Assembly (NCBI GenBank): GCA_013398175.1
Contig: VZRZ01000462.1
Location: forward strand, 6,339 to 70,338
Direction of reading: 5' to 3'
DNA length: 64,000 nucleotides
Origin: Climacteris rufus
Taxonomy: Eukaryota; Chordata; Aves; Passeriformes; Climacteridae
Part shown: positions 38,186 through 52,200 of the stretch, in pieces
Numbering within the stretch: the first letter of the stretch is position 1
Layout: every line of letters begins with the position of its first letter
Translations under genes and position numbers: made by a program
The notes under the pieces: generated by a model
Databases searched by the model: none
Told to the model about the DNA's origin: nothing
The model's input: only the letters and a program-made list of their open reading frames with translations

Positions 38186-39504
38186 TATGAATCTGTTGGC
38201 ACTAAACACATCTGTAGAAGCCAGGTTGCAGATAACTACACTACCTCTGGTGTAGTTTTTACTGATGAATGTTTAGTTCCTTAATTATGTTCTGTACGGA
38301 TGAAACTGCTAAAACCTTTGTTTTCAGTAATCTAGAAGTGCAAGGAAAACTTAGTTAAAGACTTGAGATAAACCTTTCAGTTGTAAAGATCATATAAAAT
38401 ACTGAACAGAGGCAGAAGAAAATATCATGGTTCTTTGCGCTTCGAATAAACGTAGATGTTCTGAAGACATGAGGTTTTATTGATAGAGAAACTGAAAGCA
38501 GAATTTAGAACAGAATTGGTAGGGAATGGGCGTTCCACTTTATTCACTTGTGTTGCTCTTCACATAAGCAAAGAATTATTCAGACAGTGAGGTGAATGGC
38601 ATAAAATACTTATTCTGACATTTATTTTTGAGCATTGTCAGAAGTAGCCTCTATTATCTGTTTACTTTCAGTGTGGATGATTTACTTTCTAAAGGATGGA
38701 TTTGTCTGTGATTTGTTATAACTTACAGTCAATGAGTATATAGACGACATAATTCTAGGGTCATGTTTTTTTCAGGGCTAATTCTAGGTGCTTGTATGGG
38801 ATCTATGTTTTTGTAAAATGCTGAGTCAGCTGGTACTTGAAAAGTAGTCTCATTCATGTGTGGCAGCTTGAGCACTTGGAATTTTTACTTCCATGAATTC
38901 TGGCCCAGTTTTCTGTTCAGTATTAATTTATCATGTGCTCTGGCTTATTACATCTGTGAAGATAATTTCTAAGGAACTTGTTTGTATTATATTTTGAGAT
39001 AGAATAGTGCAACAGTAGCAGTTTTGAATGCACTAGCAGGGAATCTATGTGGTTAGCACCGTATGTGTTAAATGTATGTGTATTAAATGCTAACAACACT
39101 GTTGTGCAGTTCCTTCTGCCAGTCCTTACCTTGTAAATAACTACAGGATGAAAACTGACAGGACTCCACTTCTCAGGGCTATTCAGAAAGCTGGGCTCTA
39201 GTAAATATCAAATCCGCTGTGGCTAAAAGGAATAGAGCAGATACTTAGAAGGACAGTGCTTCTTTGGACATGTCTTTGGTGATAGTTTGCCTGCTGAGAA
39301 AGAGAGACTTCAGAGCAACTGATACTTAAATCATTGTCAGAGGAATATGTTTTCACAAGAAATGAGAGTTAAAGAGTTTGCTAAGTCTGATGCAGTCAGC
39401 CAGGATGTTTCCTTGCCAAATGAATGCTTATAAAAGACAGGTGCACTTCTTTTTTGAAAGTATGCAATATGCATGCTTTGTATACATAATTTATTCTCTT
39501 GGAC

Positions 39505-39600
39505 ACACAGGGTGTTTCCTGGGTTTGTCCTGTGCTAGTCCAGGAGTTGAACTTTGATGTTCCTTGTGAATCTCTTTCAACTCAGGGTGTTCTATGATTA
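39505..39600 (+). mobile_element. CR1 LINE 3' tail fragment
   Basis: A short piece, about 95 bases, reads GTCCTGTGCTAGTCCAGGAG, TTGAACTTTGATGTTCC, CTCTTTCAACTCAGGGTG and ends TTCTATGATTA, the standard CR1 3' end. It is heavily truncated. Confidence 0.75.
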
Positions 39601-40415
39601 ATATAATGTTACTGTTAGGGGATAAAGTCCTTATCCAAGTTATGGATTAATCAAGTGGTATGAAATAAAATCACTGCTGGAGTCTGCAGTGTGACCTTTG
39701 AAATACCAGAAATGTTGAAAATATTCTAGCAGGATTGAATTTTCCTAGTTTGTTGAATTTATGTTTGTTACTGTCTTAGAAATTCAAGAAATAAAGCAGT
39801 GCATTTGTGGGAAGCCTATAGTTCAAAGGGCCTGACTATTGGTACCTGATCTTCTTTACCAAGGGGGATTTTAGTTATTCAGTGATGCATGTATTGCATG
39901 CCCAGCTTGGATGAAGATATTTCTGTGTACCAACTGGAGTAAGAAGTGGAGCTACGTGGCTACAATCTAAATTAGCAATTGGAGTAAAACCCAAATGTTG
40001 TCCACTAAAAATGTTTATTTAGGTGAGTTCTGATCTTATTAGGAAGAGCGCATGTAGTCTTTCTTATTTATTTCTTATAATATTGTTCCAGTAGCACCCC
40101 GAAACTTTGTTTGTAGCTGGTTTCCAGCTGCAGTCATTTCTAGCGCAAAGGAGACATTTAAAAAGGTTGGGAATGAGAGCTACTCTTGAATCTGTCTGCA
40201 TGGCTTTTCTATTCTGCTTGTCACTCTTCCATTCATTGTTCTTCAAGTACTGGTCAATGCTTGACATAAACTATTGAAGTAGATAAATTATTTCATGCTT
40301 ACTTGTGAAGTACAGTCTTTGGTACAAGTGAATTTCGTTTCTGTCACAGAGTATCCCCATTAACTTACAGCAGTCTAACAGCTTTCCACATCTCTTGTCA
40401 AAACAAATTTGCTTA

Positions 40416-40534
40416 GTTTTTTGTTTTGTTTTGTGTTGTTTTGTTTTTTTTGGTGTGTGTGTGTTTTTGGGTTTTTTGTTTGTTTGGTTTGGTTTTGTTT
40501 TCAGTTTTTTGTTTGTTTGTGTTTTGTTTTGTTT
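40416..40534 (+). repeat. GTTT-rich low-complexity tract
   Basis: About 120 bases are almost wholly G and T: irregular TTTTG, TTTG and GT units with one interior TCAG. It is impure, so it is an old tract rather than an active microsatellite. Confidence 0.9.
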
Positions 40535-43500
40535 ATATTTATTGTCTGTGTAGGCAGTTTATAGTGGGTTTGTCTGTTTGTTTGTAAGGACTTGATTTCT
40601 TTTACTTTTATTCAGTATATATATAATTTACTGTTTTATATTTTACATTTATATAAACCAAAAGGTTTTGCAAATAGATGAATATAAGTTGTCCTGTTTG
40701 AGATGCAGAGCAGTAACTGCCCATTACTTTATGGGTTTGGTAGAGGAAGCTGTTTACAACCCTAGGCTGAATTCCTTGTCAGCACAGAAGAAAGTGACTG
40801 CAAAGAATGCTTATTAGTAGCTCTTTTCTTGGTAACATTCTCACTAGGGAAGCACACTTTTCCAGATTGCTTATTTTTATTCATATTGCTTGTCTTGGCT
40901 TATGGGGTTTTTGATTGTCTCAGTTGTTTATTATGGTGAGATGAGGGCCCAGGAAAGTTTTTGAAGTAAACTGAAACTCTTTTTTGAGTTTTAAACTACT
41001 GAATTACCCTTTTACTGAAAATACAAGAGAGCTGGATTATTTCTTATTTGACTTTTGAAGACTTACTTGACTTGTTGAACGCTTATGAACTGTTCTGGGA
41101 GTGTTTCACGTTATTCACAACTATCTTCTACAGGGATGTGATTATCTTAATTATTTTAAGGAATAAGTTTTTCCACCCCACACTTGCACTGAATGCTCAA
41201 ACTTTACTAGAATTTGATAATGAGTAATTTTTAAAGTTATCATAAGAAAAATAAAAGACCAGGGATATTTGAAAGGAAGTTTTTTTTTCCGGTCTTTGTT
41301 TGTTATAGTTCTAACTTTAATGTCAGGTAACTTTTGGACATTGGGATCTGTACTACACCACACCTGATTTTAGCCAAAACCCTGAGAAGTGATCCTTTGT
41401 GGTCAAAATTGGATGAAGTCCTAACTTTGTTAGTTGTTTGTCTTGCTTTCAGTGCTTTTACAGAACTGTCAACACATTGACCTTGTCATTGAATTTAGGA
41501 GTAATATTGATTTTCTTCTGATGTAACCTGTGTAATAACAGGATTCCAAAAGCTGTTGCTTTATCAATTCTCTACATTTGTAAAAAAGGTTTGTTATTAT
41601 AATTTTGCTTTCTTCTTGCTAAAGTTATAATGGAAGAGTTTAAATAAAGGAATCCCTGAAACATTTTAATTGAGAGAAAATAGGAAGTTTATTTTGGGCT
41701 CTTACTAGTTTAAATGATGTATTGGATGTTGATTAAATGTTATTGGAGGCTTTTATGAGTTTTGCAGAAATTTTTAAAAGTATTTCATTTAGATCCTTGC
41801 TTTAGCTGTCCTGAAGATAATAATTAAAAAAAAATTCAGAAAAAAATCTCTAATGATTATATTGCTGCTTGCAACATTTATTTTAACTTATGGAGACTTA
41901 CTCAGGGCAGTTGGCATGTAAAAGTTGGTCCTTCATGTCTGTAATACATGTTTTGATTTCTATGTTTAGTTTTTGAGCTCTGAGGTAGACAGTTGTATAC
42001 CTTAGTAACTTCCATGCACCTCACATTGTCATGGACATCTGTGACAGCAAAGACATCAGAATTTTTCTAAGAGGACAGGTACACAACTTACATGCATTAA
42101 ATAATAATTCAATATGCAAATAAATTATTTTTCAAGATTTTCCATACTGATGTCATTCTCCAGTCTTCATATTTCTTCACAAGTTGTTAGCACTGTCAAT
42201 AAAAGACAAACTGTTAACATACTTTGCAAATGTTAATAACGTGCATTTTACACTGTGTCCACTGAACTGAATATTCTTAGAGATATTTTTTATTTTATGC
42301 ATTATTTTATTACATGGAAATTGTAATATAAAGGCATTTAACTTTTCACACAACGTAAAGAGTTTATGTTGCTGGAATTGGAAGATTTTTACCGAAGACA
42401 GATTGGAGGACTCGACACAGGATCAAACACAAGCCATTTTCTTTAGGTTGGTTAAGTCAACTGTTAAAAAAAAAATCCTCAATTTGCATAAAGGTAGAGA
42501 CACTTGAATTAAATTGTTGCTCTGATTTTATAGCTGTTTCAATCTCCTGACACTTTCAAATACTGTATAACCCTGTCTTACTAGTTCAGTTGAGTTTCTG
42601 TGCCTGCTTCTAGAAGGTTGCTTCTAGAACCTTGATTGAGGTTTTTTAGTGATCTTTTTCGATGTGTAGGCATCCCAGCTTACTATAAAGCTTTCTACAC
42701 AGTAATGGTATTTTGTTTTTCCTCTCCACTTGTTTGTTTGTTTGCTTGCTTGCTTTACGTTAACTGTTGACATTCACTGCCAAGGTCTTTCTCTTTACCT
42801 GTAGAAGTCCTTCCTTTAGCGATTAGAAAGTTACCTCCTTCCACTTACATATGATTTTCCTGCTTCCCCTCGTTCCCAAATCACAGAAATAATAGGGTAA
42901 TATATTACTGTAAACTGCTTTCACTGACTTCTCTAGTTTCACACCCTACTTACTCAGTATGATACTGAGAGAGATGTGATGTTTTCTCTTAGAGGAAGCA
43001 GCTCAGTCTTGCAACAGCTTTTTGAGGTGACAGCATGCCAAAAATATGTCAATCTGCCTAGACTGAGTTAGTGTTTCATTAGACTCTAATCCTTTACCCA
43101 CTTTTTCCAAGTCTTTTTTAGCAAAAAATTTGTAACGTTGTCTCCACAAGTTCAGTGTTTTCTCTAGCCAAATTGAAACAGTTACTATTTGTCCCTACAT
43201 GTTTCTACTGACATTTTGTTCACATTTTGCATGGTTTAAAACTGTGTTGCTTCTCTGTTATGTTTAAATATTTTCATCCTTGTCTGTGATGAATAACCAC
43301 CGGTTTTATCCCACAGTACTGTATCAGTTATCTTATTGTAGCTATTGCTATTCATTTCAGTATGCTAAATATTTTATGGATTTTTTTTCAGACATGTTAA
43401 TTTGAAACCAAGATAGTGTTCAGGTTCTGTTCATATTAAGCAGCTGGAAATTGTATCACTTGTTATTAGTGTTTTCCCTTCTGTACACCTGTAAGCTCTG

Positions 43501-45007
43501 GTGGAGAACTAATGTCATGTCCTCAGATAATGTTTTCTTCTTAATTTCGACTAAGGTACTATTTGATATTTATACATTTTGTCATCTGATACTAGCAATG
43601 TATTTTGTTCCACACAGTAAGCTCAAAAGATAAAATACACCAGGTGACCACCATTTATGAGACTTTTTAAAGACAATTATTTTTTCCGTCACTGGTATTG
43701 TCATGGCATTTTTTTAATTATTGGATACATAAACGTGAGCTAAAGAAGAGTTTCTTTTTATTAATATAAATAAGTTTTTAAAGCCTCTGCTATAACTGAG
43801 CCTTTAATAATCATCTGAATGAGGAAGGGGAAAGATTTGTATATGCTAAGGAGAAAGACACTTTCAGGAATAAGGGACAGCTAAAAAACCATTGGAAAGA
43901 CTAGAATAGGAAATGGAAGCAATCTGGTGTTTATTCCTTTTTGTTGAAGGCAAACAGTGATAAAAGAAGCAGGGAGAATAGTGGAGGGATATTTACTTTT
44001 TAAAAAGTATTTTTTTGGCAATGGTGCCCATTACTTACCAGAGGTTGCCAGTTACAATGGAATTATTGGGAGCTAATTGATACAAGAGTGCTTATGAGCA
44101 TGAGATGAAACTTGTAATGTTGTTTGGGATGCAGTGCTTTTTCCTTTGATTGAAGTCTAGCAAACCTGTTTGATAAATGTGTATGGTAAGTGTAAGAGAC
44201 TGTCCTAATGTAGCTGAAAAATTTATGAAGATATGCAGCATTGTAGTCTTTTGTTTGATAGATACTTGTAAGAGCCATGAAGCCACTTCTATTCCCAGAA
44301 GCTCAAGTGCTACTAAAGGGTTAAGAGGAGAGTTCTGGTCTCTGTGTCAGCTTCTGTTCTTTGAGATGCAGCACACTGGATATAAACACAGCATTATTGC
44401 ACCTAATCTTGCATTTTCAGAAGACATCATAAATAATAATCTGGATTAATAGAATATGATTAAAATTTGGATATTTTTGTCAGAACTTGTAAATATGGCT
44501 TTCTTTAATATCTTGACTTCAGTTGGGTACTATGTTTCAGTAGAGGAACTTCAGCAAAATATGAATATTGCCACCATTAATTTTTGAAAGTCACTCATGT
44601 GGTTCTTTAATACCAGAAATTAATCTCTAAATGCAAGAATACATAATGACCTTCTTACGCTTGGTTGCTAATGAGGCCCATTTAAGTCCTGGCGTGGGAA
44701 AGTGACATTTAAAGAAAAAATGTCACACTCCTAGGTTTGTTTAATTTGTGATTGTTTAATAAAGCTGCTGTATTTTCCTGAAAGGGTGTGGCTTCTCCAA
44801 ACAGGTTCCTGTCACAGGGAGCAGCTTGAAGTTCAGGACTGAATGTCCACTTTGCACAACAGTAAAACTGAAGTGGTTTATGAGTCAGTGACTTGTGGTA
44901 GGAAGACATTATTTCTGTGTGCTTTGCAGTAGTAAATACGTGTGAAATAGTTTATGGCATTATCACACCTGGATTTTTTTAGTAGGACCTATTGCAATAT
45001 GAAAAGG

Positions 45008-45155
45008 AGTAATGGTTTTAAACTGAGGAGGAAACATCCAGTGTCAGGTTGGACAGGGCTCTGATCTAGTCGAAGATGTCCCTGCTCATTGGAGGGGGTT
45101 TGACTTGATGACCTTTAAAAGGTCCCTTCCAAGTCAAACTACTCTATGATTCTGC
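45008..45155 (+). mobile_element. CR1 LINE 3' tail fragment
   Basis: The segment reads GTGTCAGGTTGGACAGGGC, GATCTAGTCGAAGATGTCCC, GGGTTTGACTTGATGACCTT, TCCCTTCCAAGTCAAACTAC and ends CTCTATGATTCTG, a typical CR1 3' terminus. It is about 150 bases long and inactive. Confidence 0.85.
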
Positions 45156-46043
45156 TTGTTTGCATCTGGCAAATATGAGACCACAGGTTTATGCTACAGA
45201 ACATGAAATTTGCTTTCTTTATTTTTTTGAGATCAGTTTAGTAACTAAGCAATTTACCATATAATTAGAGCCTATTGAGGATTCAGCAATTTGCTTTCAT
45301 GAAGAACAACAGAAGATGTCAGAAGTTTATGTATCAGAAGTATCTGCATGTATGAGAAATTACTGATGGCAGTAGTTGAGTAGTAAAGGCTTGGCAAGTT
45401 CTGCCAAGCCTTGGATACCATAAATGTGCAGATTACTGGCAAAAAAAGAGTGCATGAACTTTACGATGAATTAGGGTTTAATGAAAAACTTTTATTTGAA
45501 GTCATCTGTTTTTAAAAGATGAGCTTTGACACAAAAGTTCTGAATTTGAGCTAGAAATTACTGGGAAAGATTCTACAGCTTCAAGCAGGGGTGGTGACTA
45601 AATGAGCAGTGGTTTTCTGTAATTTAAAAATAATTCAATTTCTTTCCTTTTAATGTAGTAGTAGTATTTTGTGTTTAAGACAGTATTGTTTCATCTGACA
45701 AGATAATGTGCAGGCATAAACATCATGTTCGTATGTAAAGTAATAGCTTTTATCTGAGGTTGGTCATGCTTAGTTATTTATGTAAGGGAGATTTTAGAAG
45801 AATATGTTTTTAATTTAGTAAAAAATAGAGTCTTACTGTCTCCAAACACTGGTAGAGTTACAGGTGGTTTTATGTGGAGAGTGTGACAGGTCAGCCATTT
45901 TGTAGGAATACATGTTTGTGATAAGTATGTTGTTTTTTGAGTAGGTATAAAATGCTAATTCAATAAATAAGGCAAGTGAATTCCAAAATTTAATAATTGT
46001 TGTTGTTCAGTTGGAACATAAACATTTGATTTTTTTTTTTCAG

Positions 46044-46222
46044 ATACTAAGTGTTAAAACAGGTACTTGTTTTCAAGAAGTGCAATGGACAACATGAAAA
46101 AAGTTGCTAACAGCTCTTGCAATGATGGAGTTCTACTTAGAATGGGCCTTAATGATAACAAAGCTGGAATGCAGGGTTTGGATAAGGAGAAAATCAATAA
46201 AATCATCATGGAAGCTACTAAG
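46044..46222 (+). CDS. POLK: POLK exon 2 (5' UTR tail plus residues 1-46)
   Basis: The acceptor is a long T tract ending CAG at 46043. The 41 bases 46044-46084 are untranslated. The ATG at 46085 has G at -3 and G at +4 and gives MDNMKKVANSSCNDG, then LLRMGLNDNKAGM, which aligns with the human start with one extra residue. A second ATG lies three codons further on. The exon ends EATK in phase 0 at an unusual donor, gttggt. It encodes the start of the N-clasp. Confidence 0.95.
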
Positions 46223-49200
46223 GTTGGTTCGATTACTTTTTTCCTGATGGTTCATCTGTGGTCCAGTACTGGAAGGCCCTTTTCCTTCTTTTCCCAAATT
46301 TTATCCCTCATGTGTGTATAGAGAGGCATTTTCTTAGAAGAAATGCCTATGTGGAGAGGGGGACTGTAGTTTAAGGTACCATAGGGTATTGTTGGATTCA
46401 TCCATAGGGACATGGAGGAGCATGACTGAGTATGTGCATAAGTGCTCCCTTTTTGTCCAAAGCAGTGTATAACTATCTCACTGTTTTCCAGAGGTAATTG
46501 TGAAGGTTGCAGCTTCCTCTTTTTTTCCCCTTTTCCTTTCCTTTTGTCCACCCCATCATTAATCAGCCAAGCAGATTTACTTCTTTTGGTCACTTTTCTG
46601 TAACTGATGGATTTGATGTAATCAAGTTTTTCTATTACTTTCAGTAGAATTTCATGTGCTTCTTGCCCGTCTTCGTGGCTGTCTTCTCAGTATTCTAGGG
46701 AAATGATCAGTGGTGTGCAATTTCATACAGAAGATCCACAGAGGACCTCATAAATCTACAAAGCATTGGAATATTATATCTTAGCTGTAATTAGAAAGTT
46801 CACATGGAGCAATACAGGGATAGCACTTTATCTGAGCATCTCAGGGTTTTCTTACTCCTCCTTGAACAAGCACGTATTTTATTTGATACATAAGATTTTG
46901 TCCCAAGATTTTGTCCTTTGATATTTTCCCCGTGAGTTCTGTGTTGACTACTATTGCTCTGTGGTGAACTGCAGGGGCGGGGCAGGGGGATGCAGAAAAC
47001 GTTCTGCAAACAGCTCTTATTTGGCAAGCTTTTTTTTTTTTTTGCTTACAATTTTACATTGTTGATACTTGATATGCTATCAAGCTCCTTATTGATTAGA
47101 TGTTTCTTCTATTTATTCTGTTCACTCTTTCTTGAAAGCAGTGCCTTGTCAGACAGATCCCAAATAATGATATTTATGTAAATTATTTTATGATGGCAAT
47201 TACTGTTTCATTTCCTGTTATGAAATAGAATGAACTGTAAAATAGGATTTCAAAACTGACATACAGGCATCTAATTACTAGAATATATTTCTGTCAAAAA
47301 AGCACAAGACGTTAAAAATGCCAGATACACCTCAAGAAATCTGAAAAGAAGCACTGATTCTTTTCCTTAAGCTTTTCTATAATCTTCAGAATTACACCTA
47401 CAAACACTTCCCACAACTGTATTGCAACAAGATTTATGGCATTTCAACTGTGAAATGTTGCAAGAGATGTAAAAAAATAATAATAAAGCTTAGTAATAAT
47501 CTCAAGTGTTGGGTTGCCTTCGACACCTGAATTCTGATACTCATTTCTTCAATGAGTCTCAACAAGTCATATTTGATGCCATAGGGGAGAAAAGATGAAA
47601 GGCATGTCTGATATTCAAAGAAAACACACCCTAATTTCTTCTTATTAGATATTTGTCCTAATGAAACATGGCACGTTACAGTCCTGCCATTCTTCTTTTT
47701 TATAATTATTATAAAAGTGGATATTTCGCTTTTTATATAAACACCTGAATCTTACTTGACTGTGGCTGAATTCTCAGTGTATCAGTGAAGATACCAAGTC
47801 AGACACTTTGACCTAAAAATTTGTTCACTTTTACAGATTTTACCAAATAGTTCAACAAAAGACATTACCCTTTCTTACAAATGTTATTTCTCTTATAATT
47901 TAAGCAAGTGTTGCAAGCAAAATATTATCAAATTTTCCTCCTTGCTATTTCATTGTATGCCCTCTTTTTTTTTTATGGGTCAGGAGGAAAAGTGACATTA
48001 TACATTCTGTGTATGATTATTGTCTTTTCATTACATCTCCTTTTATTCATGCCTTTTTTTGAAGGAGCAATTGCATTCTTGAAAGCAACAATACAACAAC
48101 TAGAAAGCAACAATTACAATAGAAAGCAACAGAGCTTTTTTTATACCCATTTGGTTTTCATCATCCTCTTTCAAATAGCTTCTAATTCTGCGATGTCCTT
48201 CAGTATTAAATGGCCAATAAAATATTCAACATTACAAGTGGATTTGACTTATACAATGTCATTATACATTTCCTTATACGTTAAGCCATATGAAGTCTGA
48301 AAAAATGCTTATGTAAATTTTTATTAGAATTTTGTACTCCATACCTTTGAGGTGTTGCAAAGAATAGTTTGACTCTTATCTACTCTTCTTTTAACTTTTG
48401 TTATCAAGTGTTAGGCTGAATGAACATACAAAGTTCTCTAAATGGTCCCTTTAACTCATTTTAGTATAGGGCCTCTGAGAAGGAGAAACATGTTTGTGTC
48501 ATCTGAAGAGAGAGACATGAAAAACCAGTGGTCTTTTTTCTGTCTTTTTATATTAAAATCCAAAGTGTGCATTGGAAACCATTTCTGTGTTTTATGTTTT
48601 CTGTATTTAAAGATCAAATGTGGTTGCTTAAAGGAGACGACAAGGACAAAAAAAACCTTAGCGTTTTTGTGATTTTTTTTCTTTCAGGGTTCTAGATTTT
48701 ATGAAAATGAACTCAAGAAAGATCAACAAGTTAACCACCGAATTGAAAAAATTATGCAGCTGAAAGAGAAAATTACAACACAACAGCTTTTGAAAGCACA
48801 GCTGCAGGTACTAGTCTTGTAAAGACTTATTGGAGTAAATGTCAGATCATAAACATGGTGTTTTCTGGTTTATTGCATTAAATTCTGCTGGTAGGTGCAA
48901 TGTTAAACTACTGTTTTGATGTTAGACATGCAAGTAAAAGTGCACAATGTTTTGATGATGTCATCTTAATAAAAACTTTCTAGAAGAACAAGTGGCAAAC
49001 ACATCCAATGATTTTCAATGCCCTCATGAGTATTACAGGTTGAGCTTTTTTTTGGTGTACAACCGTTTTTTGTTCATTTCGGTTTCCCAAATCACTTCCA
49101 TAGTTTAGATGCCAGTGTGTCCAGAAAACTTTGCCATTCTGAGTCACTCTGAAAATTTGTTGTAAATCTGTATGCCACAATTGTTTTTAGTGAATCTTTA

Positions 49201-52200
49201 ACATGGATCAGTTATGACTCTGCTTGTCCAGTTTGTTTTTTAGTTAACTAATGTAGCTTTGAATTAATTTAATTACAGAAAAAGTACTTCTATTTCCATC
49301 CTACCTTCACCACAGAACTATTTCTTTTACAGAGAATAGTCTTTCTTATAAAATGAATGACATAAATGAGATGTCCTATCGATAATATTATGTATAGTTC
49401 TGTAATGGAAGAATATGTGGTGGACATGGTGAAAGCCAAGAAATTTGTATTGCTTTGTCTACCTTCATTTCATGTTGATTTTTTTCTGGATTTGATTCTT
49501 TGATTTTACAACATAATGCTATAGTCTTTCAATGTTTCTTATGAAAACTGGTTTCTACAGAAGGAAAAAGGAACTTAAAAGGGAAGTTCTCTCAGACGTG
49601 TCTTACTGGGACCCAAGTGTCAAACTCCATGTTTGAAGTCTTTATGCTACTTGCTGCAATAGTAGTCATCTTTATTTCCAGTAGAGAAACTGTTAAGTCA
49701 GCTGTCATACTGCATGAGAGCTGTCATTAGAGGGGTATAGTAGGCACACTTTTTTTGCTGGCTAATTTTAGATCTTTGCTGCTATAAAGACATCTTGAAA
49801 TCTGGGATTTTATTCTATGCTCTGTATGCACATAAGCTGTGGTTCATGATTGTTGTTGCCTTCATTCCCCTATCACAAATTCTGACCGTTTTGCTCTCTT
49901 TTAATTTATCATGTCCTGAACTTTCCTTTCTTGTCACACATCCACAGATTACCATCAGACCTTTTTCCGGAGCAGTCCCTGTCTATGCCTCCAGAGTCCC
50001 CACTGAAATTCATGAACTTGTGCCCGAGCCAGTCTTATCTGTCTGTGTCTGATATTCTAAATACCTCACCCTTTTTCTGTCACTTACCTGCCAGCAACTC
50101 CTCCCCAGGCCTCCACCTTTCACTTCGCAAAGCTTCTTTGTCCTGTTTGGTTTTCTTCATTATTGCTGTGTATTGTTTAATCAACTCCATTCACTTAATG
50201 GTTATAGTCAGTTCTTATTATCATCTTTGTTATTGTTCTTATCTATTGAGTTTTTAACTCTTCTTTGTAGTACTACCTTCTGATAAGAGAACCAGTTCTG
50301 CTAAAATTTGAAGTTGGGAAGTATTCTGGAATTAGAAAGGTATCAATATGTCTACCTCTATGAACACTGCATTTCATATCTGTTCTCATCTGCAATTCTC
50401 ATCTGCAGATGAAGTCTTGTTTGTAGGATGGTTAGAGGTTCAGGTATGGCATCCTAAGCTGGCAGTTGATTTAAGCAGTGTGATGTAAAACCAAACAAAA
50501 ATGTCTCCACTCATTGGACTTTTTTGATAAAATCCTGGTTATATGGTGGAAACAGTAATAAAATTAAAATGTAGAATCTGCCACATAATGCTGCCTTTCT
50601 CACCACTAACATGTGTATATTCCAAGGAATTTGTGAGTATATTCCTCAAATTTTATAGTTTTCATTAGAAGGCCTTCTTTGTGGAAGGCCACTTAACCAC
50701 CATTGATTTTGCAAATACTGAAGATTAGGAAAGACTAGTAAATTTTAAAAATACCGTTTCTGTGTACAATATTTATTTGAGTCTTTTGGTTTGGTTTTGT
50801 TGTTGTTGGGTTGTTTGGTTTTTTGTGTTTTTTTTGGTCTTTTGGGGTGGATTTTTTTTGTTTTAATGATCTTAAATGTGAAAGTAGTTTGAAGTTCTCC
50901 TAATGAATGTAATTGTATTCTTTAAGGCAAATTGTATACTGTACAGTATCGCATAATTATTAATTTCCAAAAATTTTTCTGTAACAGAGTTAGATTATCC
51001 TAAGAACCTAGAGTGAAACTCCTTGGGATTCAGCAGTAGTTAGTAATACATTAAAATGTATGCAGCTGCTACCAGATTTGGAAACGGCTGTACTGATATT
51101 TGCTGGTTTTATCCATGTTGGTTTTATTCCAGATGTTTATTCTGTAAGTAGTTACTATTGTCTTGCTTTTGTTGACTTCTCTTGTCTTGCTTGTATTTTG
51201 TATCATGTGATAAGAAAAGAGAAGTTACTCTTCAAACTGTCTAGAAGTTGCTATAAGTAAAATAAAACTTCTAATTATACTTCGTACTTTTTAGTTGGTT
51301 TGTTTTTTCATCTAGCTTAGAAATATATGTTAACAAGTATATTTTTACCTTACAAAGGATAATTGAAAGCAGATTTTAAAAACTTGTCAGCCTGGTTTGC
51401 TTCTAAGGAACTACTCCATAAATTTTAGGGAGGGGTTTGTACCTGCCCAGAATTCTCTGAGTGGATTTGGTTGTGTATTGTTTTGGCATATTACTAGTAA
51501 TAGTCACTTTTGCTGTAGAATTATCTTTTTGTATTTCTTATTAGTTTAAGGTAATTTTGTTTCATTATATAGATGTGTATGTTGGCTGATCAGTCAGTAT
51601 CATGTTAGCTATATATTTAGAGAGAAATAGCAAATAAGTTTGTTATAAAGGTGATAAATTGAAATATAGAAGTTATGCAACCAGAGCAGCAATTGACAGT
51701 ATTAATTAATGATTTGAATTTGAGAGCAACCTGAAAATTATCTGTGAAGTATAACTTAAAACAAGGATCCCTTTGATGGTTGTAGTGTGACATGAACCCT
51801 TCCTGAACTAGTAACATAATGAAAGTAATGTAAATACCCCACTTTGTTTGTTTATTTGTTTGTTTGAAGGGCTTTCCCCTTGTGCTTTTAAGTTGCCTAA
51901 ACTGGTTTTCTCAGCCCCAGATCGCATACTGTGCTCTTCTGTGTGGAGTAGCCTAGCTTAAGGCCCTGTTCTAGCCTTTCATCCCTCAAATCAACTTGGA
52001 ACAAAACAAGGAAAAGACTTTGTAAATCATTAATCGGCAATTTAATTAGAAAATTCCAAGTTCATTTGCCTTGGTTCAAGTGTCTTGATCTCAAAGGTGG
52101 TTTCTGTGGATAAGGTTTTTATGGCTATTTATTAAGCACCTGTGTTGAGGAAAATAAAAAAGAGAGGAACCATGCAAATTGCATGTGAACATTCCTGTCT

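Larger units (their letters stand above)
35328..46043 (+). other. POLK: POLK intron 1, 10.7 kb
   Basis: The intron runs from the CpG island to the ATG-bearing exon. Identifiable contents are CR1 tails at 39505-39600 and 45008-45155, an A-rich tract at 38122-38185, a GTTT-rich tract at 40416-40534 and an 11-bp perfect hairpin at 45386-45412. The remainder is AT-rich, T-rich on this strand, with no exon or RNA gene that I recognise. Alternative untranslated exons could be present unseen. Confidence 0.8.
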
